From positions 1 through 64,000 of the forward strand of contig JAHDHI010000020.1 in the NCBI GenBank assembly GCA_020631395.1: a stretch of 64,000 nt of DNA, written 5' to 3'. A program made the translations under genes and the position numbers. The notes beneath the pieces are model-generated. The model was not told where the DNA came from and made no database searches. It saw only the letters and a program-made list of their open reading frames with translations. Below, piece after piece: positions 24,758-33,541 of the stretch (position 1 is its first letter; every line of letters starts with the position of its first letter). The stretch is from Bizionia sp. GTDB lineage: Bacteria > Bacteroidota > Bacteroidia > Flavobacteriales > Flavobacteriaceae.

Positions 24758-27682
24758 TTATTCAATTATTGCTTCGTATATGGCCTCTTGAATGTCCGTT
24801 CTTATGTTTTCCCTCAACAATTTGTTCTTGCCTTTGGAAGTCGGATATGTTCTATTGGCCAAAAATACGTATACCAATTCTTTTTCAGGGTCTGCCCATG
24901 TATATGTCCCTGTAAAACCAGAGTGTCCAAAACTTTCCATAGATACACAGCCACAAGTAGGTCCATCTTCCCCCAATTGTGGTTTGTCGAAACCTATTCC
25001 TCTTCTTACTTTATTTTTACAATAATAGCATGTGTTAAATTTAGATATGGTCTCAGGCTTCAAATAGCGCTTGCCGCCATAATAACCCTTTTGCAAATAC
25101 ATTTGCATAATTTTTGCTATGTCGTTGGCATTGCTAAACACACCTGCGTGACCGCCTACTCCTCCTTGCATCGCTGCTCCCATATCGTGCACGTATCCGT
25201 GGATTTTCTGAAATCTGAAATAATCATCCAATTCCGTGGGAACAATGTTCTTGTTGCTTACTTTCTTATATGGGTTGTATATCGTGTGATTAGCTCCCAA
25301 AGACTTGTAAAAATGATCTTGAACCAATTCATTTAATGGTTTGTCGTAATGTTTCTCGATATATTTCTTTAAAATATAATATGGCAAATCGCTATAACGA
25401 TATCTCAAATGGCTAAGTAACTCCGTTTCCTTTATCAATTCAGGAATGGAATCTTTGTAATCTTTGCGCATGTATAGATTTTTAGCGACTTCCACACTGT
25501 GTTTCTTTGTCTTCTTCGTACTGTAATAGTCTGAAGACGGCTTTTTTGTAAGTGAATCCAAAGTAGCATAGTAAAATGGAATCCATGGTTTCAATTGCGC
25601 ATAATGTGACAACATTTTCTTAATGGTAACATTCTTTTTGTTGGATTTCTTGTATTCTGGAAGCAAGGCTGGCAACTTGCTGTCCAAGGATACGATCCCT
25701 TGTTCTTCCAATTCCATCAACAGAGGTAGTGTCGCAACGATCTTCGTCAATGAGGCTACGTCATAGATGTCTTCGGATTTTACTTTCTCGCTGTTTTCGT
25801 CGTATGTATGCGAACCAAAGTTCTTGTTGTAGATTACTTGTCCTTTCCGTGCTATCACCAATTGAATGCCTGGTGTCATTTTTGCATTTACGGCATAATT
25901 GGCTATCGAATCTATTTTCTTCAATTTTCCCGAACTCATACCTACACGTTCTGGAATAGCGTATCCCAAACGTTCTATTGAGTTGTATGAAATTCCATCG
26001 TCTACTTTGAAGAATTCCCCTGCTGAAACGGGTAACTTTCCTTTGGCTGCCAATGCTCCAAAAATAATTTGAGCAGACTTTTCTTGAGCAATCTTGCTAT
26101 TTTGATAGCTGACGATGATACTTTCCATGTTGGTGACGGACTTTATGTCCAATAACGCATATGGTTTTGCAAAAACATCCAAAATCACATTGTTGGTTCT
26201 TGCTATTTCGTGTAGCCAAGTAAGTTCTTTGTTGGAGAACTTGTAACTCTTCCATGGGTTGTCGTTAGAACGATGAAATCCTATTATTACTGTATTGTAT
26301 GCTCTTAACTTAACGATGAGCTCATCAAGTTTGTTTGCTTTTACTTCATGTACTTTTGCATATTTCTTGAGTGTGTTCAAAAAGGGTTTCCCGTCATCGT
26401 CACCCAATTTCACATATGCAATGCTCTTTGTTTCCAAATGGCGCAATGGCAACATGTTCGTTGAATCTCTTACAACTGTGATGGCTTCTTCCATCAACTC
26501 TTCATACAAGGCATCATCCTCGATGCGGTTTAAATCCTCTACCAAGTTATAAGTGCCTATTGGAGAATATTTGTTTAGACCTGCCTTGTATTTGGCTTGA
26601 AGCACCTTCTTTACGGAGTGAGCCAAACGTTTTTCGGTTATCGTCCCCTTTTTATAGGCTTCCACAAACTTCTTAATTCCCATGGAAACGTCGCTAGACA
26701 TTAGCATTACATCGTTACCGGCTAAAAATGCCACCAAATCGATGTCTCCAGGAGCACTGAAGTTCGAAGCTCCTTTCATCGTCAATGCATCTGTGAATAT
26801 AAGTCCTTTGAAACCTAGTCGTTCCTTTAAGATGTTGGTTACTATGTTTTCCGATATCGAAGAAGGATATCCATCTCTAGGTTCTAAACTTGGAATGTTC
26901 AAATGTGCAACCATTACACTGGACAAACCTTCTTTTATGAGTTTTTTATAAGGATACAACTCTACTGAATCTATTCGTTTTTCATCGAAATCCACGGTAG
27001 GCAATGTTTTATGCGAATCTGCTTCCGTATCTCCATGTCCAGGGAAATGCTTGGCATTTGCCAAAACTCCTGCGCTTTGCATCCCTTTCATGAAAGCCAA
27101 AGCCTTGTCGGTGACGTTGTCTCTGTCTTCTCCAAAGGAACGATTGCCTATTATGGGGTTTTTTGGATTGGTGTTTATGTCCACAACTGGTGCAAAATTG
27201 AAATGAACCCCCAAACGCTTGCAGTGTTCACCTAGTTGCTTCCCTGTTTGCTCGATCAACCTATTGTCTTTAATGGCGCCCAATGTCATGTTCCAAGGAA
27301 ATGAATATGTCGAGTCCAGACGCATACTCAACCCCCATTCGGCATCCATTCCTATAAGCAAAGGTGTTTTTGAAGCAGCTTGTAATTCGTTGTTAAGCCT
27401 AGCTTGACGTACTGGCCCTCCTTTGGAATAGATTATCCCACCAATTTTATGCTTTTTAATTAAATTTACAATCTTGCTTTTCTCTTTGGCTGTTTGGTTT
27501 GAGAACACTTGCACCATGTACAATTGAGCAATCTTCTCTTTTAGACTAAGGGATTTATATATGCTATCCACCCATTTCTCTTGACCTTTTGCATCTTTTG
27601 CCAAGAGAGGATGTTCTCCAACTTGGGCGTTGATGGCTATTGAAAACAGGGACAGCGTAAGTAGAAAAAATAATTTTTGCAT
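24758..27682 (-). CDS. GH3 (NagZ-like) beta-N-acetylhexosaminidase fused to a beta-lactamase-type serine hydrolase
   Basis: A 974-residue exported fusion with signal peptide 1-19. A GH3 domain of the NagZ branch (about 35-380) has the histidine loop KHFPGHGDTEADSH (211-224) and the nucleophile in FTDAL (D298). A GH3 C-terminal-like linker follows (about 400-580). The C-terminal serine hydrolase domain has SxxK as ASLTK, a Tyr motif (SHYAQ), and a late HSGFTGT, resembling class C beta-lactamase or esterase. The first part should cut GlcNAc from muropeptides. The second may act on peptide or ester bonds of the same material. Downstream is bshA. Such fusions recur in Bacteroidota, but their combined substrate is not settled. 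Confidence 0.9.
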   Translation of the reverse strand: MQKLFFLLTLSLFSIAINAQVGEHPLLAKDAKGQEKWVDSIYKSLSLKEKIAQLYMVQVFSNQTAKEKSKIVNLIKKHKIGGIIYSKGGPVRQARLNNELQAASKTPLLIGMDAEWGLSMRLDSTYSFPWNMTLGAIKDNRLIEQTGKQLGEHCKRLGVHFNFAPVVDINTNPKNPIIGNRSFGEDRDNVTDKALAFMKGMQSAGVLANAKHFPGHGDTEADSHKTLPTVDFDEKRIDSVELYPYKKLIKEGLSSVMVAHLNIPSLEPRDGYPSSISENIVTNILKERLGFKGLIFTDALTMKGASNFSAPGDIDLVAFLAGNDVMLMSSDVSMGIKKFVEAYKKGTITEKRLAHSVKKVLQAKYKAGLNKYSPIGTYNLVEDLNRIEDDALYEELMEEAITVVRDSTNMLPLRHLETKSIAYVKLGDDDGKPFLNTLKKYAKVHEVKANKLDELIVKLRAYNTVIIGFHRSNDNPWKSYKFSNKELTWLHEIARTNNVILDVFAKPYALLDIKSVTNMESIIVSYQNSKIAQEKSAQIIFGALAAKGKLPVSAGEFFKVDDGISYNSIERLGYAIPERVGMSSGKLKKIDSIANYAVNAKMTPGIQLVIARKGQVIYNKNFGSHTYDENSEKVKSEDIYDVASLTKIVATLPLLMELEEQGIVSLDSKLPALLPEYKKSNKKNVTIKKMLSHYAQLKPWIPFYYATLDSLTKKPSSDYYSTKKTKKHSVEVAKNLYMRKDYKDSIPELIKETELLSHLRYRYSDLPYYILKKYIEKHYDKPLNELVQDHFYKSLGANHTIYNPYKKVSNKNIVPTELDDYFRFQKIHGYVHDMGAAMQGGVGGHAGVFSNANDIAKIMQMYLQKGYYGGKRYLKPETISKFNTCYYCKNKVRRGIGFDKPQLGEDGPTCGCVSMESFGHSGFTGTYTWADPEKELVYVFLANRTYPTSKGKNKLLRENIRTDIQEAIYEAIIE

Positions 27683-27689
27683 AAAAAGA

Positions 27690-27727
27690 GTTTTTGTAGT
27701 TGTCTTATTTGTATTACAACTAAAAAC
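27690..27727. repeat. Palindrome in the NagZ-fusion promoter region
   Basis: GTTTTTGTAGTTGT (27690-27703) against ACAACTAAAAAC (27716-27727): the arms pair exactly apart from a two-base insertion in the left arm. The repeat begins 8 bases upstream of the ATG at 27682, so it is a candidate operator or leader hairpin. Confidence 0.35.
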
Positions 27728-27837
27728 TATGCCAAATTAGTGCTTTTCCCATTCTTATTAAAGATTTTAAGATAGAATTATAAAGAACTTTATCAACTAT
27801 TTCATACCGGATTTAAACCAATTGTTGTTGACTAGTC

Positions 27838-28323
27838 TCAATTCAAGAATCTATTGTGCCAGCTTTCACTTGCAGGAACCTCCCAATTTTCTTTCAGCTC
27901 GGCAATATTCGTCACTAAGTTATTGAAGACGATGGTGTTTTTGGAAACAGCCTTTTGCTTTGCCATGGTCCTGAAATCGGTCAATGTCTTATGAGCCACG
28001 AACTCACCTTGCTTGTAAGATACATTCATCTTGTCCATTAGATCGACATTGTACTCTTTTTCCAATCCTTGGATAAAATGCACAGAAGCATCAATTGAAC
28101 ACCCTGTGGCAGCTTGTATGTCTTGATCCAAGGCTAAAATTATGAATCGTTTGTAACGAATGTCGTATCCTGCATTCAAATCGCTTCCGTGAGCTGTCCA
28201 GTTTTCAATGAAGGTATTCAATCTTGTTTTTATCGCCTCCAATTCAATCTCTGAAAACGAACGGTTGGCTTGATAAATCCAAACTTTAGAAGTTTCAGGC
28301 AATGTATTAAATTCTACTAGCAT
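27838..28323 (-). CDS. Conserved Bacteroidota protein of unknown function
   Basis: A 161-residue soluble protein (MLVEFNTLPETSKVWIYQANR, WTAHGSDLNAGYDIRY, ALDQDIQAATGCSIDASVHF, LVTNIAELKENWEVPA). Related proteins in databases often carry the label ABC transporter ATPase, but I see no Walker A, Walker B or ABC signature, so that name is not supported. It is the last gene of the run beginning at the amidase, 37 bases after the bPH2 gene. In related bacteria such proteins tend to sit close to the Fe-S/CCG pair, as here. Confidence 0.75.
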   Translation of the reverse strand: MLVEFNTLPETSKVWIYQANRSFSEIELEAIKTRLNTFIENWTAHGSDLNAGYDIRYKRFIILALDQDIQAATGCSIDASVHFIQGLEKEYNVDLMDKMNVSYKQGEFVAHKTLTDFRTMAKQKAVSKNTIVFNNLVTNIAELKENWEVPASESWHNRFLN

Positions 28324-28360
28324 ATGTTTTAATTCTATTTTGTTTTACAAAAATAATACT

Positions 28361-29848
28361 TTACATCCAATCCAGACGTCGAGATTCCACTTGATACAAT
28401 AGATAATCCATAATTGCTCGTGCATTTTGCTGTTTTACATAGGGTATGGTCACTATTTTCGAAGCCGTGCATATTTTTATCGATGCTATGTTCTTTCGTT
28501 TTTGAAAAAAGCTTTGTTTAATGCTTACGGATTGTATCTTGTGAATTTCCAACATTTCCCTCTTCGTACCAATAAAGCCACCACTTCCAATTGACAAGTA
28601 TTTGTCATCTATAGTGTAAAATGCTTTTTTTAATTGCCAATGCAAAACGAAAAGCAAATATGGTATCGCAATCAAATTGATTGTCCAAAACCAATTTTCA
28701 AACATTTCATAGGCAATGCCATTGCTTATGACGAATAAAGGAATGCTCTTCAACAACAAGACTCTCTTGTAATAGTTTTCTGGTCGATGCCTTTCCAAGT
28801 CATTGTTGAAACCTGTAAAGAGTCTTTGTGACAAATACTCGATTTCATCTTTGCCCAAGCCTATGATGTAAAAGTGTTTTTGTTGTTTCTTTGCAACCAT
28901 GGCTTGCTTAAAAGCCATCGTATACAAACCAAAATACCGCTTTATCCTATTGGTTCTAATCTCTATGTTTTGAATTCTCGATGGCGTTAAACTCAACGAA
29001 ACCTTGTTGAACAGACCTTTTGTTATCTCTATGGTCTTGTTGTTGTCTACGACCTGCAAATTGAAATTGAGTAGTACCGTTTTTATCAATGACAACAAAA
29101 ATGTCACGACAATTAATGCACCTATTATTGCAGAGTTGAACAATATGGCCTTGAAAAAGGTGTGATCATTCATATGCAACCAATCTCCAAAATAAGATTG
29201 CCATCTTAAACGCTCTACAAGATCTTTTAAATTGGTATATAGCCCACCAATGAAGGCTAGAATGATAAAAAAACTCTTTATGTGATTCTGGCTGGCTCCC
29301 TCCAGCAATAGTTTTTTTAACGACGCTTTGTAGAACACCTCCATTGTCTGGTTGTCTTCAGTGTTGGATTGTCTTGCACTGAATAGTTCTTGTTTTAAAG
29401 CCAAGGCTTTTTCTCTGCTTATGGCAGAGATTTCGATCTCTGTACTGTTGTCTCCTGCTGTTTCTACATTGACTTGAACGACATTTATTATTTGTTGAAG
29501 TGCATTTTGCTTGATGTATACGTTTTGAATTTTCGATTTGGGGATTGTGATGTTCTCTTTTTTCAATATGCCTGTTGATAAATGAAAGTCATTTCCTAAA
29601 ATATGGAAGGTAAAGTTCAAATAACTCAAAAAGGCTTTAATGAGCAAAAATAGGCCTATGCCTGCAAGTGTGATGATCAGGTAAGACGTGCTAAATCCAA
29701 AGACAGTACCTTTTCTAAAAAAGCTAAAAGCAAACACCAAAAGCAGCGTGGCACTCTTTTTTATGAATTTATAGGCATTGAATGCGAATATTACGAGAAT
29801 ACCTTTCGCAGACTGCCGACTTGGACCGTTAAAATCGAAGTCATTCAT
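28361..29848 (-). CDS. bPH2-domain membrane protein, YdbT-like
   Basis: A 495-residue membrane protein with pairs of hydrophobic helices alternating with three bacterial PH-like (bPH2/DUF304) units, each marked by phrases such as IPKSKIQNVYIKQNALQQ, LTPSRIQNIEIRTNRIKR and LEIHKIQSVSIKQSFFQ. This is the YdbT layout. Its start overlaps the shorter YdbS-like gene by 8 bases. The pair is thought to act in envelope maintenance, but the biochemical role is unknown. Confidence 0.85.
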   Translation of the reverse strand: MNDFDFNGPSRQSAKGILVIFAFNAYKFIKKSATLLLVFAFSFFRKGTVFGFSTSYLIITLAGIGLFLLIKAFLSYLNFTFHILGNDFHLSTGILKKENITIPKSKIQNVYIKQNALQQIINVVQVNVETAGDNSTEIEISAISREKALALKQELFSARQSNTEDNQTMEVFYKASLKKLLLEGASQNHIKSFFIILAFIGGLYTNLKDLVERLRWQSYFGDWLHMNDHTFFKAILFNSAIIGALIVVTFLLSLIKTVLLNFNLQVVDNNKTIEITKGLFNKVSLSLTPSRIQNIEIRTNRIKRYFGLYTMAFKQAMVAKKQQKHFYIIGLGKDEIEYLSQRLFTGFNNDLERHRPENYYKRVLLLKSIPLFVISNGIAYEMFENWFWTINLIAIPYLLFVLHWQLKKAFYTIDDKYLSIGSGGFIGTKREMLEIHKIQSVSIKQSFFQKRKNIASIKICTASKIVTIPYVKQQNARAIMDYLLYQVESRRLDWM

Positions 29849-30350
29849 TAAGCCTATTTGTTATATGAGCATTCAACTTGCTTGCAACGTCAAAAGGGAG
29901 CCCCTTTATGGATAGGTCATCTCCTGCATCTCCTGCCGAATAGATGTTCAAAGTAGCCAAGTTCAATTTTCTGGCGATAAAAGACCTTGAAATTTCTATA
30001 TGTTGAATCCTTATGAAGGGAACGGTGGTTACATCGTTTATCAAAAGTCCCTTGGTATAGATGATGTCTTGTGATCTCAGTGCGTAGCCTCTTTTGGAAA
30101 AACCCAATATGACAATGATGATGTTGATAATAAAAAAAGCGCTTACAATGGAAAGAATCACCCAAAAATAACGAGAGATCAAGTTGTTGCTAGATACTAG
30201 TTTTATCGAAAATAGAGCAAGATAAATGGCTATGCATATGGACACTCTGTTAACGATGAGTATGCTTAGGTAAGTTTTTGAAACAGGTTCGAAAACAACA
30301 GAGTCCACCGTTGGTATGTCGTCTATGTCTATTTGTTCGTTCCTAAACAT
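29841..30350 (-). CDS. bPH2-domain membrane protein, YdbS-like
   Basis: A 169-residue protein with two adjacent membrane helices (about 30-80) and one bPH2 domain (about 85-165: YALRSQDIIYTKGLLI, VPFIRIQHIEISRSFIARK). This single-domain form is the usual partner of the three-domain YdbT-like protein encoded directly downstream with an 8-base overlap. The two probably form one membrane complex. Confidence 0.85.
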   Translation of the reverse strand: MFRNEQIDIDDIPTVDSVVFEPVSKTYLSILIVNRVSICIAIYLALFSIKLVSSNNLISRYFWVILSIVSAFFIINIIIVILGFSKRGYALRSQDIIYTKGLLINDVTTVPFIRIQHIEISRSFIARKLNLATLNIYSAGDAGDDLSIKGLPFDVASKLNAHITNRLNE

Positions 30351-30488
30351 CAGATTGTTTTAGTGTGCATGTAAAAATAGTTAACTCCTTCTTCTCGCTC
30401 TTCTTTGTTTTTGAAATGATCCAATGCAATCAATGAAATGTGAATTTGAATAATTCCAGTTTTTGACTTCTTTGGAGAGAGCTACATA

Positions 30489-31280
30489 TTACAAATCTTG
30501 TGCGTTGGCAATCAACTCGGCAATATCCATCACAGCTACATCTGCTTCCTTCTCCTTGCCTTTTACGCCATCTGTCATCATCGTGTTGCAAAACGGACAG
30601 CCAGCTGCAATAATTTGCGGTTTTGTCTCTAGGGCTTGTTCTGTGCGTTCTATGTTGATGTCCTTGCTTCCTTCTTCTGGCTCCTTGAACATTTGAGCTC
30701 CACCAGCTCCACAACACAATCCTCTGGATTTGCAACTTTTCATCTCCACCAATTCTGCATCCAATTTTCTAATTAGGTCTCTTGGGGCTTCGTAAACATT
30801 GTTTGCTCGTCCTAGATAGCAAGGATCGTGAAATGTGATGCGCTTTCCTTTGAATTGACCTCCTTCGATGGTCAAACGACCATCGTTCAAAAGGTCTTTC
30901 AAAAATTGTGTATGATGAACCACTTCATAGCTGCCTCCTAAGCCAGGGTATTCATTTTTAAGTGTATTGAAGCAATGTGGACATGCGGTGACTATTTTTT
31001 TCACCTCATAGGCATTCATCACCTCAATGTTGGTAACGGCTTGCATTTGAAACAAAAATTCATTTCCAGAGCGCTTTGCCGGATCTCCCGTACAACTTTC
31101 CTCCGTTCCTAAAACAGCGAATTCCACATTTGCCCTATTTAGCAATTTTACAAACGCCTTTGTTATCTTTTTAGCTCTATCGTCAAAACTTCCAGCACAA
31201 CCTACCCAAAATAAAACTTCTGGTTGCTTGCCTTGTGCCATAAATTCTGCCATTGTTGGCACTTTTAATTGTTCGCTCAT
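30489..31280 (-). CDS. CCG-domain Fe-S binding protein (HdrB/GlpC-C-terminal type)
   Basis: A 263-residue cytoplasmic protein with two cysteine-rich CCG domains: ESCTGDPAKRSG with ACPHCFNTLKNEYP, and DPCYLGRANNVYE with CCGAGGAQM. These bind a non-cubane or [4Fe-4S] cluster in heterodisulfide-reductase-like and lactate or glycerol-3-phosphate oxidation complexes. Its partner is most likely the membrane Fe-S protein at 32213-33526, which supplies the ferredoxin domain and quinone-facing helices. The two are separated here by a HAD gene and a small secreted-protein gene. The substrate is unknown. Confidence 0.88.
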   Translation of the reverse strand: MSEQLKVPTMAEFMAQGKQPEVLFWVGCAGSFDDRAKKITKAFVKLLNRANVEFAVLGTEESCTGDPAKRSGNEFLFQMQAVTNIEVMNAYEVKKIVTACPHCFNTLKNEYPGLGGSYEVVHHTQFLKDLLNDGRLTIEGGQFKGKRITFHDPCYLGRANNVYEAPRDLIRKLDAELVEMKSCKSRGLCCGAGGAQMFKEPEEGSKDINIERTEQALETKPQIIAAGCPFCNTMMTDGVKGKEKEADVAVMDIAELIANAQDL

Positions 31281-31340
31281 AATATTGAGTTTATGTTGTT
31301 AACTCACTTCAAAAACATTGATTGAAAGTGTGATTTTGTT

Positions 31341-31784
31341 TTACCTTTTGGCGTCGTCAAATACCTGTATGGTAACTTTTTTGTCCACCAAATCGGTAAA
31401 CTGCCCTTTGTAACGCGTAGCCTTTACCAGGTGGTTGTCTATCCAATGGTAGTTTCCTCCTCTGGGTTTTCCCATCAAAAGACTATGAAACTTGAAGCCA
31501 TGTTTGTTAAGCCAATTGGTTGTCACTTCTCTGTGATCTTCTGTCCTTGAAGTAAAAAAGCATATCATATGACCTTCATCATACCATTTGTTGCACGTGG
31601 CCAATGCATCTGGAAAAGGCAAGCATGTTCCCATGCGCTCTGGCTCTTCATTTGGAACATCGTCTGTAATGGTACCATCTATGTCTATCAAGTAGTTCTT
31701 TACTCCTTCTGGCAGCACTGGGCTAATCTTCTCTCCTGCCTCTACTTTTTCATGTAGCAATTTGTCAGCGTCTTCTCGTTTCAT
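31341..31784 (-). CDS. HAD-superfamily phosphatase-like protein
   Basis: A 147-residue protein with the HAD nucleophile motif NYLIDIDGTITDD (both Asp present), a Ser/Thr motif (ICFFTSRTEDHRE), and a C-terminal segment with Lys and an acidic end (VQVFDDAKR-like). It is a small HAD without a cap domain; its substrate is not evident. Relatives in Bacteroidota are sometimes labelled phosphoheptose isomerase, which the motifs do not support. I chose ATG 31784, which overlaps the preceding gene's stop as ATGA; the frame is open further up to 31976 but that part is a shadow of the preceding gene. Confidence 0.8.
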   Translation of the reverse strand: MKREDADKLLHEKVEAGEKISPVLPEGVKNYLIDIDGTITDDVPNEEPERMGTCLPFPDALATCNKWYDEGHMICFFTSRTEDHREVTTNWLNKHGFKFHSLLMGKPRGGNYHWIDNHLVKATRYKGQFTDLVDKKVTIQVFDDAKR

Positions 31785-32146
31785 TCTTTTAGTTTGATGT
31801 TTATCTTGGTGTTTTCGTTTATGGAAGCGAAATCCTTTTTTGAAATCCTTATGTATATCGCCAACCTTTTTTTTCCATTTTCCAGTTTGTTTTCTGGGTA
31901 GTACTTCTCCATGTCTGCCCTCCTCAAAGCTTCTTCTCCAATACTTTCTATTTGTACTGTTGAGCAATAGTCGCAAAATACCTTCTTGAGCTTTATGGCT
32001 GTTGCCTTGTTGTTCTTGTAATTGATTTCTGTATATGCCTTAATTTGCAAAGAATCCTTCTTGTAGGATTGAGCAGAGATCATATTAAGTCCCAATAAGA
32101 AGAATAGGAAGGCAAGAAGGTCGTATTTTCTATGTATGCTGCTCAT
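31781..32146 (-). CDS. Small secreted protein with CDYC motif
   Basis: A 121-residue protein with a signal peptide (about 1-25, ending ISAQ) and a lysine-rich mature part of about 95 residues. It contains a CxxC motif (FCDYCST) and ends KINIKLKE. I do not recognise the family. The CxxC pair could bind metal or be redox-active outside the cytoplasm. Its stop overlaps the start of the HAD gene, and both lie between the two halves of the Fe-S system. Confidence 0.65.
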   Translation of the reverse strand: MSSIHRKYDLLAFLFFLLGLNMISAQSYKKDSLQIKAYTEINYKNNKATAIKLKKVFCDYCSTVQIESIGEEALRRADMEKYYPENKLENGKKRLAIYIRISKKDFASINENTKINIKLKE

Positions 32147-32212
32147 ATTTCATTTTACTAAAACTATTGTTTTTATGGAATGATCGATTTTTAAAAACGA
32201 AGGGCAATGAGA

Positions 32213-33526
32213 CTATTCGTCTTTCCAGTTCAATCTATCCATTTGGTTGTATGGCCATGGTGCTCCATTGTTTTCTATGTTTGTCATCATATTGTTCAAT
32301 TCCATTGGTGCGGCGGATTCTTCCATTACCAAATAGCGACGCATTTCCATAATGATGTTCAATGGGTCTATGCTTACTGGGCAAGCTTCAGTACAAGCGT
32401 TGCAGGATGTACATGCCCAAAGTTCTTCTTTTGTTATGTAATCGTTCAACAGTTGTTTGCCATCATCTTTGAACTCTCCTTTGTTGGCGTCTATATTTTT
32501 TCCAACCTCTTCCAAACGATCTCTCGTATCCATCATAATTTTACGGGGAGACAATTTTTTTCCTGTTTGGTTTGCGGGACATTCACTTGTGCATCTTCCG
32601 CATTCAGTACAAGTATAGGCATTCAGCAAATTAACCCAACTCAAATCTTGGACATCGCTAGCTCCAAATTTTGCAGGAGCTTCTTCGCTTTCATCTTCCG
32701 TAGGTGCAGCAAATGGGTCTGCGTTTGGATCCATCATTAGCATGACTTCTTTGGTTACAGCTTCGTTGTTGGAAAACTGTCCTTTGGGATTCAAGTTGCC
32801 ATAATATGTATTTGGAAAAGCCAAAAGTATGTGCAGATGCTTTGAAAAATACAAGTAGTTCAAGAATACCAATATCCCCAATATGTGCATCCACCAAGCT
32901 GTACGTTCAATGATGTGCAAACTAGATTCTGAGAGCCCGTCAAACAAAGGCGTCAAATACTGGCTTATGAGGTTTCCCGAGTATAATTCCGAATTTTGAA
33001 AAGTTGTATCCGTGGCATTCATCACCAAGAATAGTGTCATCAATACCATTTCGAAATACAATATGAAATTTCCATCGTTTTTAGGCCACCCTTTCATTTC
33101 GGGACTCATAAAACGTTTTAGCTTTATCATGTTTCTTCTAATCCAAAAAACCACCACGGCAATAAATACCAAAGCAGCCAGCACCTCGAAACTTGAAATC
33201 AAGAAGCCATATGCCTTCCCCAAACCAGAAAAGACTCTATGCGTTCCAAACAAACCATCTATAACAATCTCCAACACTTCTATGTTGATTATGACAAAAC
33301 CTACATAGACCACTATGTGAAAGAAACCAGCAACTGGCCGTTTCACCATCTTACTTTGCCCCAAGGCAATCATTGCCATGTTCTTCCAACGTTGAGACTT
33401 GTTGTCGCTTACGTCCTTATCTTGACCTAGCTTTACGTTTCTCCATAGTCTTTTGACGTTTTTAATGAAATATCCAACGCCTACAACTAAAGCGATTGCA
33501 AAAATAATGTTTGGTAAGTAATTCAT
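32213..33526 (-). CDS. Membrane Fe-S oxidoreductase subunit (HdrE/HdrC-like fusion)
   Basis: A 437-residue protein. The N-terminal two thirds hold five or so membrane helices with conserved His residues likely to bind haem b (for example GFFHIVVYVGF, WWMHILGILVF), as in NarI/HdrE-type subunits. The C-terminal third has two [4Fe-4S] motifs, CTECGRCTSECP and CTSCNACTEACP. It should pass electrons between quinone and a soluble partner, most likely the CCG protein at 30489-31280. It lies 15 bases downstream of the mlaD-like gene. Confidence 0.88.
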   Translation of the reverse strand: MNYLPNIIFAIALVVGVGYFIKNVKRLWRNVKLGQDKDVSDNKSQRWKNMAMIALGQSKMVKRPVAGFFHIVVYVGFVIINIEVLEIVIDGLFGTHRVFSGLGKAYGFLISSFEVLAALVFIAVVVFWIRRNMIKLKRFMSPEMKGWPKNDGNFILYFEMVLMTLFLVMNATDTTFQNSELYSGNLISQYLTPLFDGLSESSLHIIERTAWWMHILGILVFLNYLYFSKHLHILLAFPNTYYGNLNPKGQFSNNEAVTKEVMLMMDPNADPFAAPTEDESEEAPAKFGASDVQDLSWVNLLNAYTCTECGRCTSECPANQTGKKLSPRKIMMDTRDRLEEVGKNIDANKGEFKDDGKQLLNDYITKEELWACTSCNACTEACPVSIDPLNIIMEMRRYLVMEESAAPMELNNMMTNIENNGAPWPYNQMDRLNWKDE

Positions 33527-33541
33527 ATATAGTTAGTTGGT

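Noticed and set aside
24626-25336. A 236-codon plus-strand frame
   Set aside because: It runs across the start of bshA and the end of the NagZ-fusion gene, both certain on the other strand; its Cys/Phe/Tyr-rich product looks like shadow coding.
27838-28323. ABC transporter ATPase as the name for this protein
   Set aside because: No Walker A, Walker B or ABC signature is present in its 161 residues; the label on relatives appears to be an annotation error.
31785-31976. Longer N-terminus for the HAD phosphatase
   Set aside because: The extra 64 residues are Lys/Arg/His-rich and lie within the upstream secreted-protein gene; ATG 31784 overlaps its stop as ATGA.
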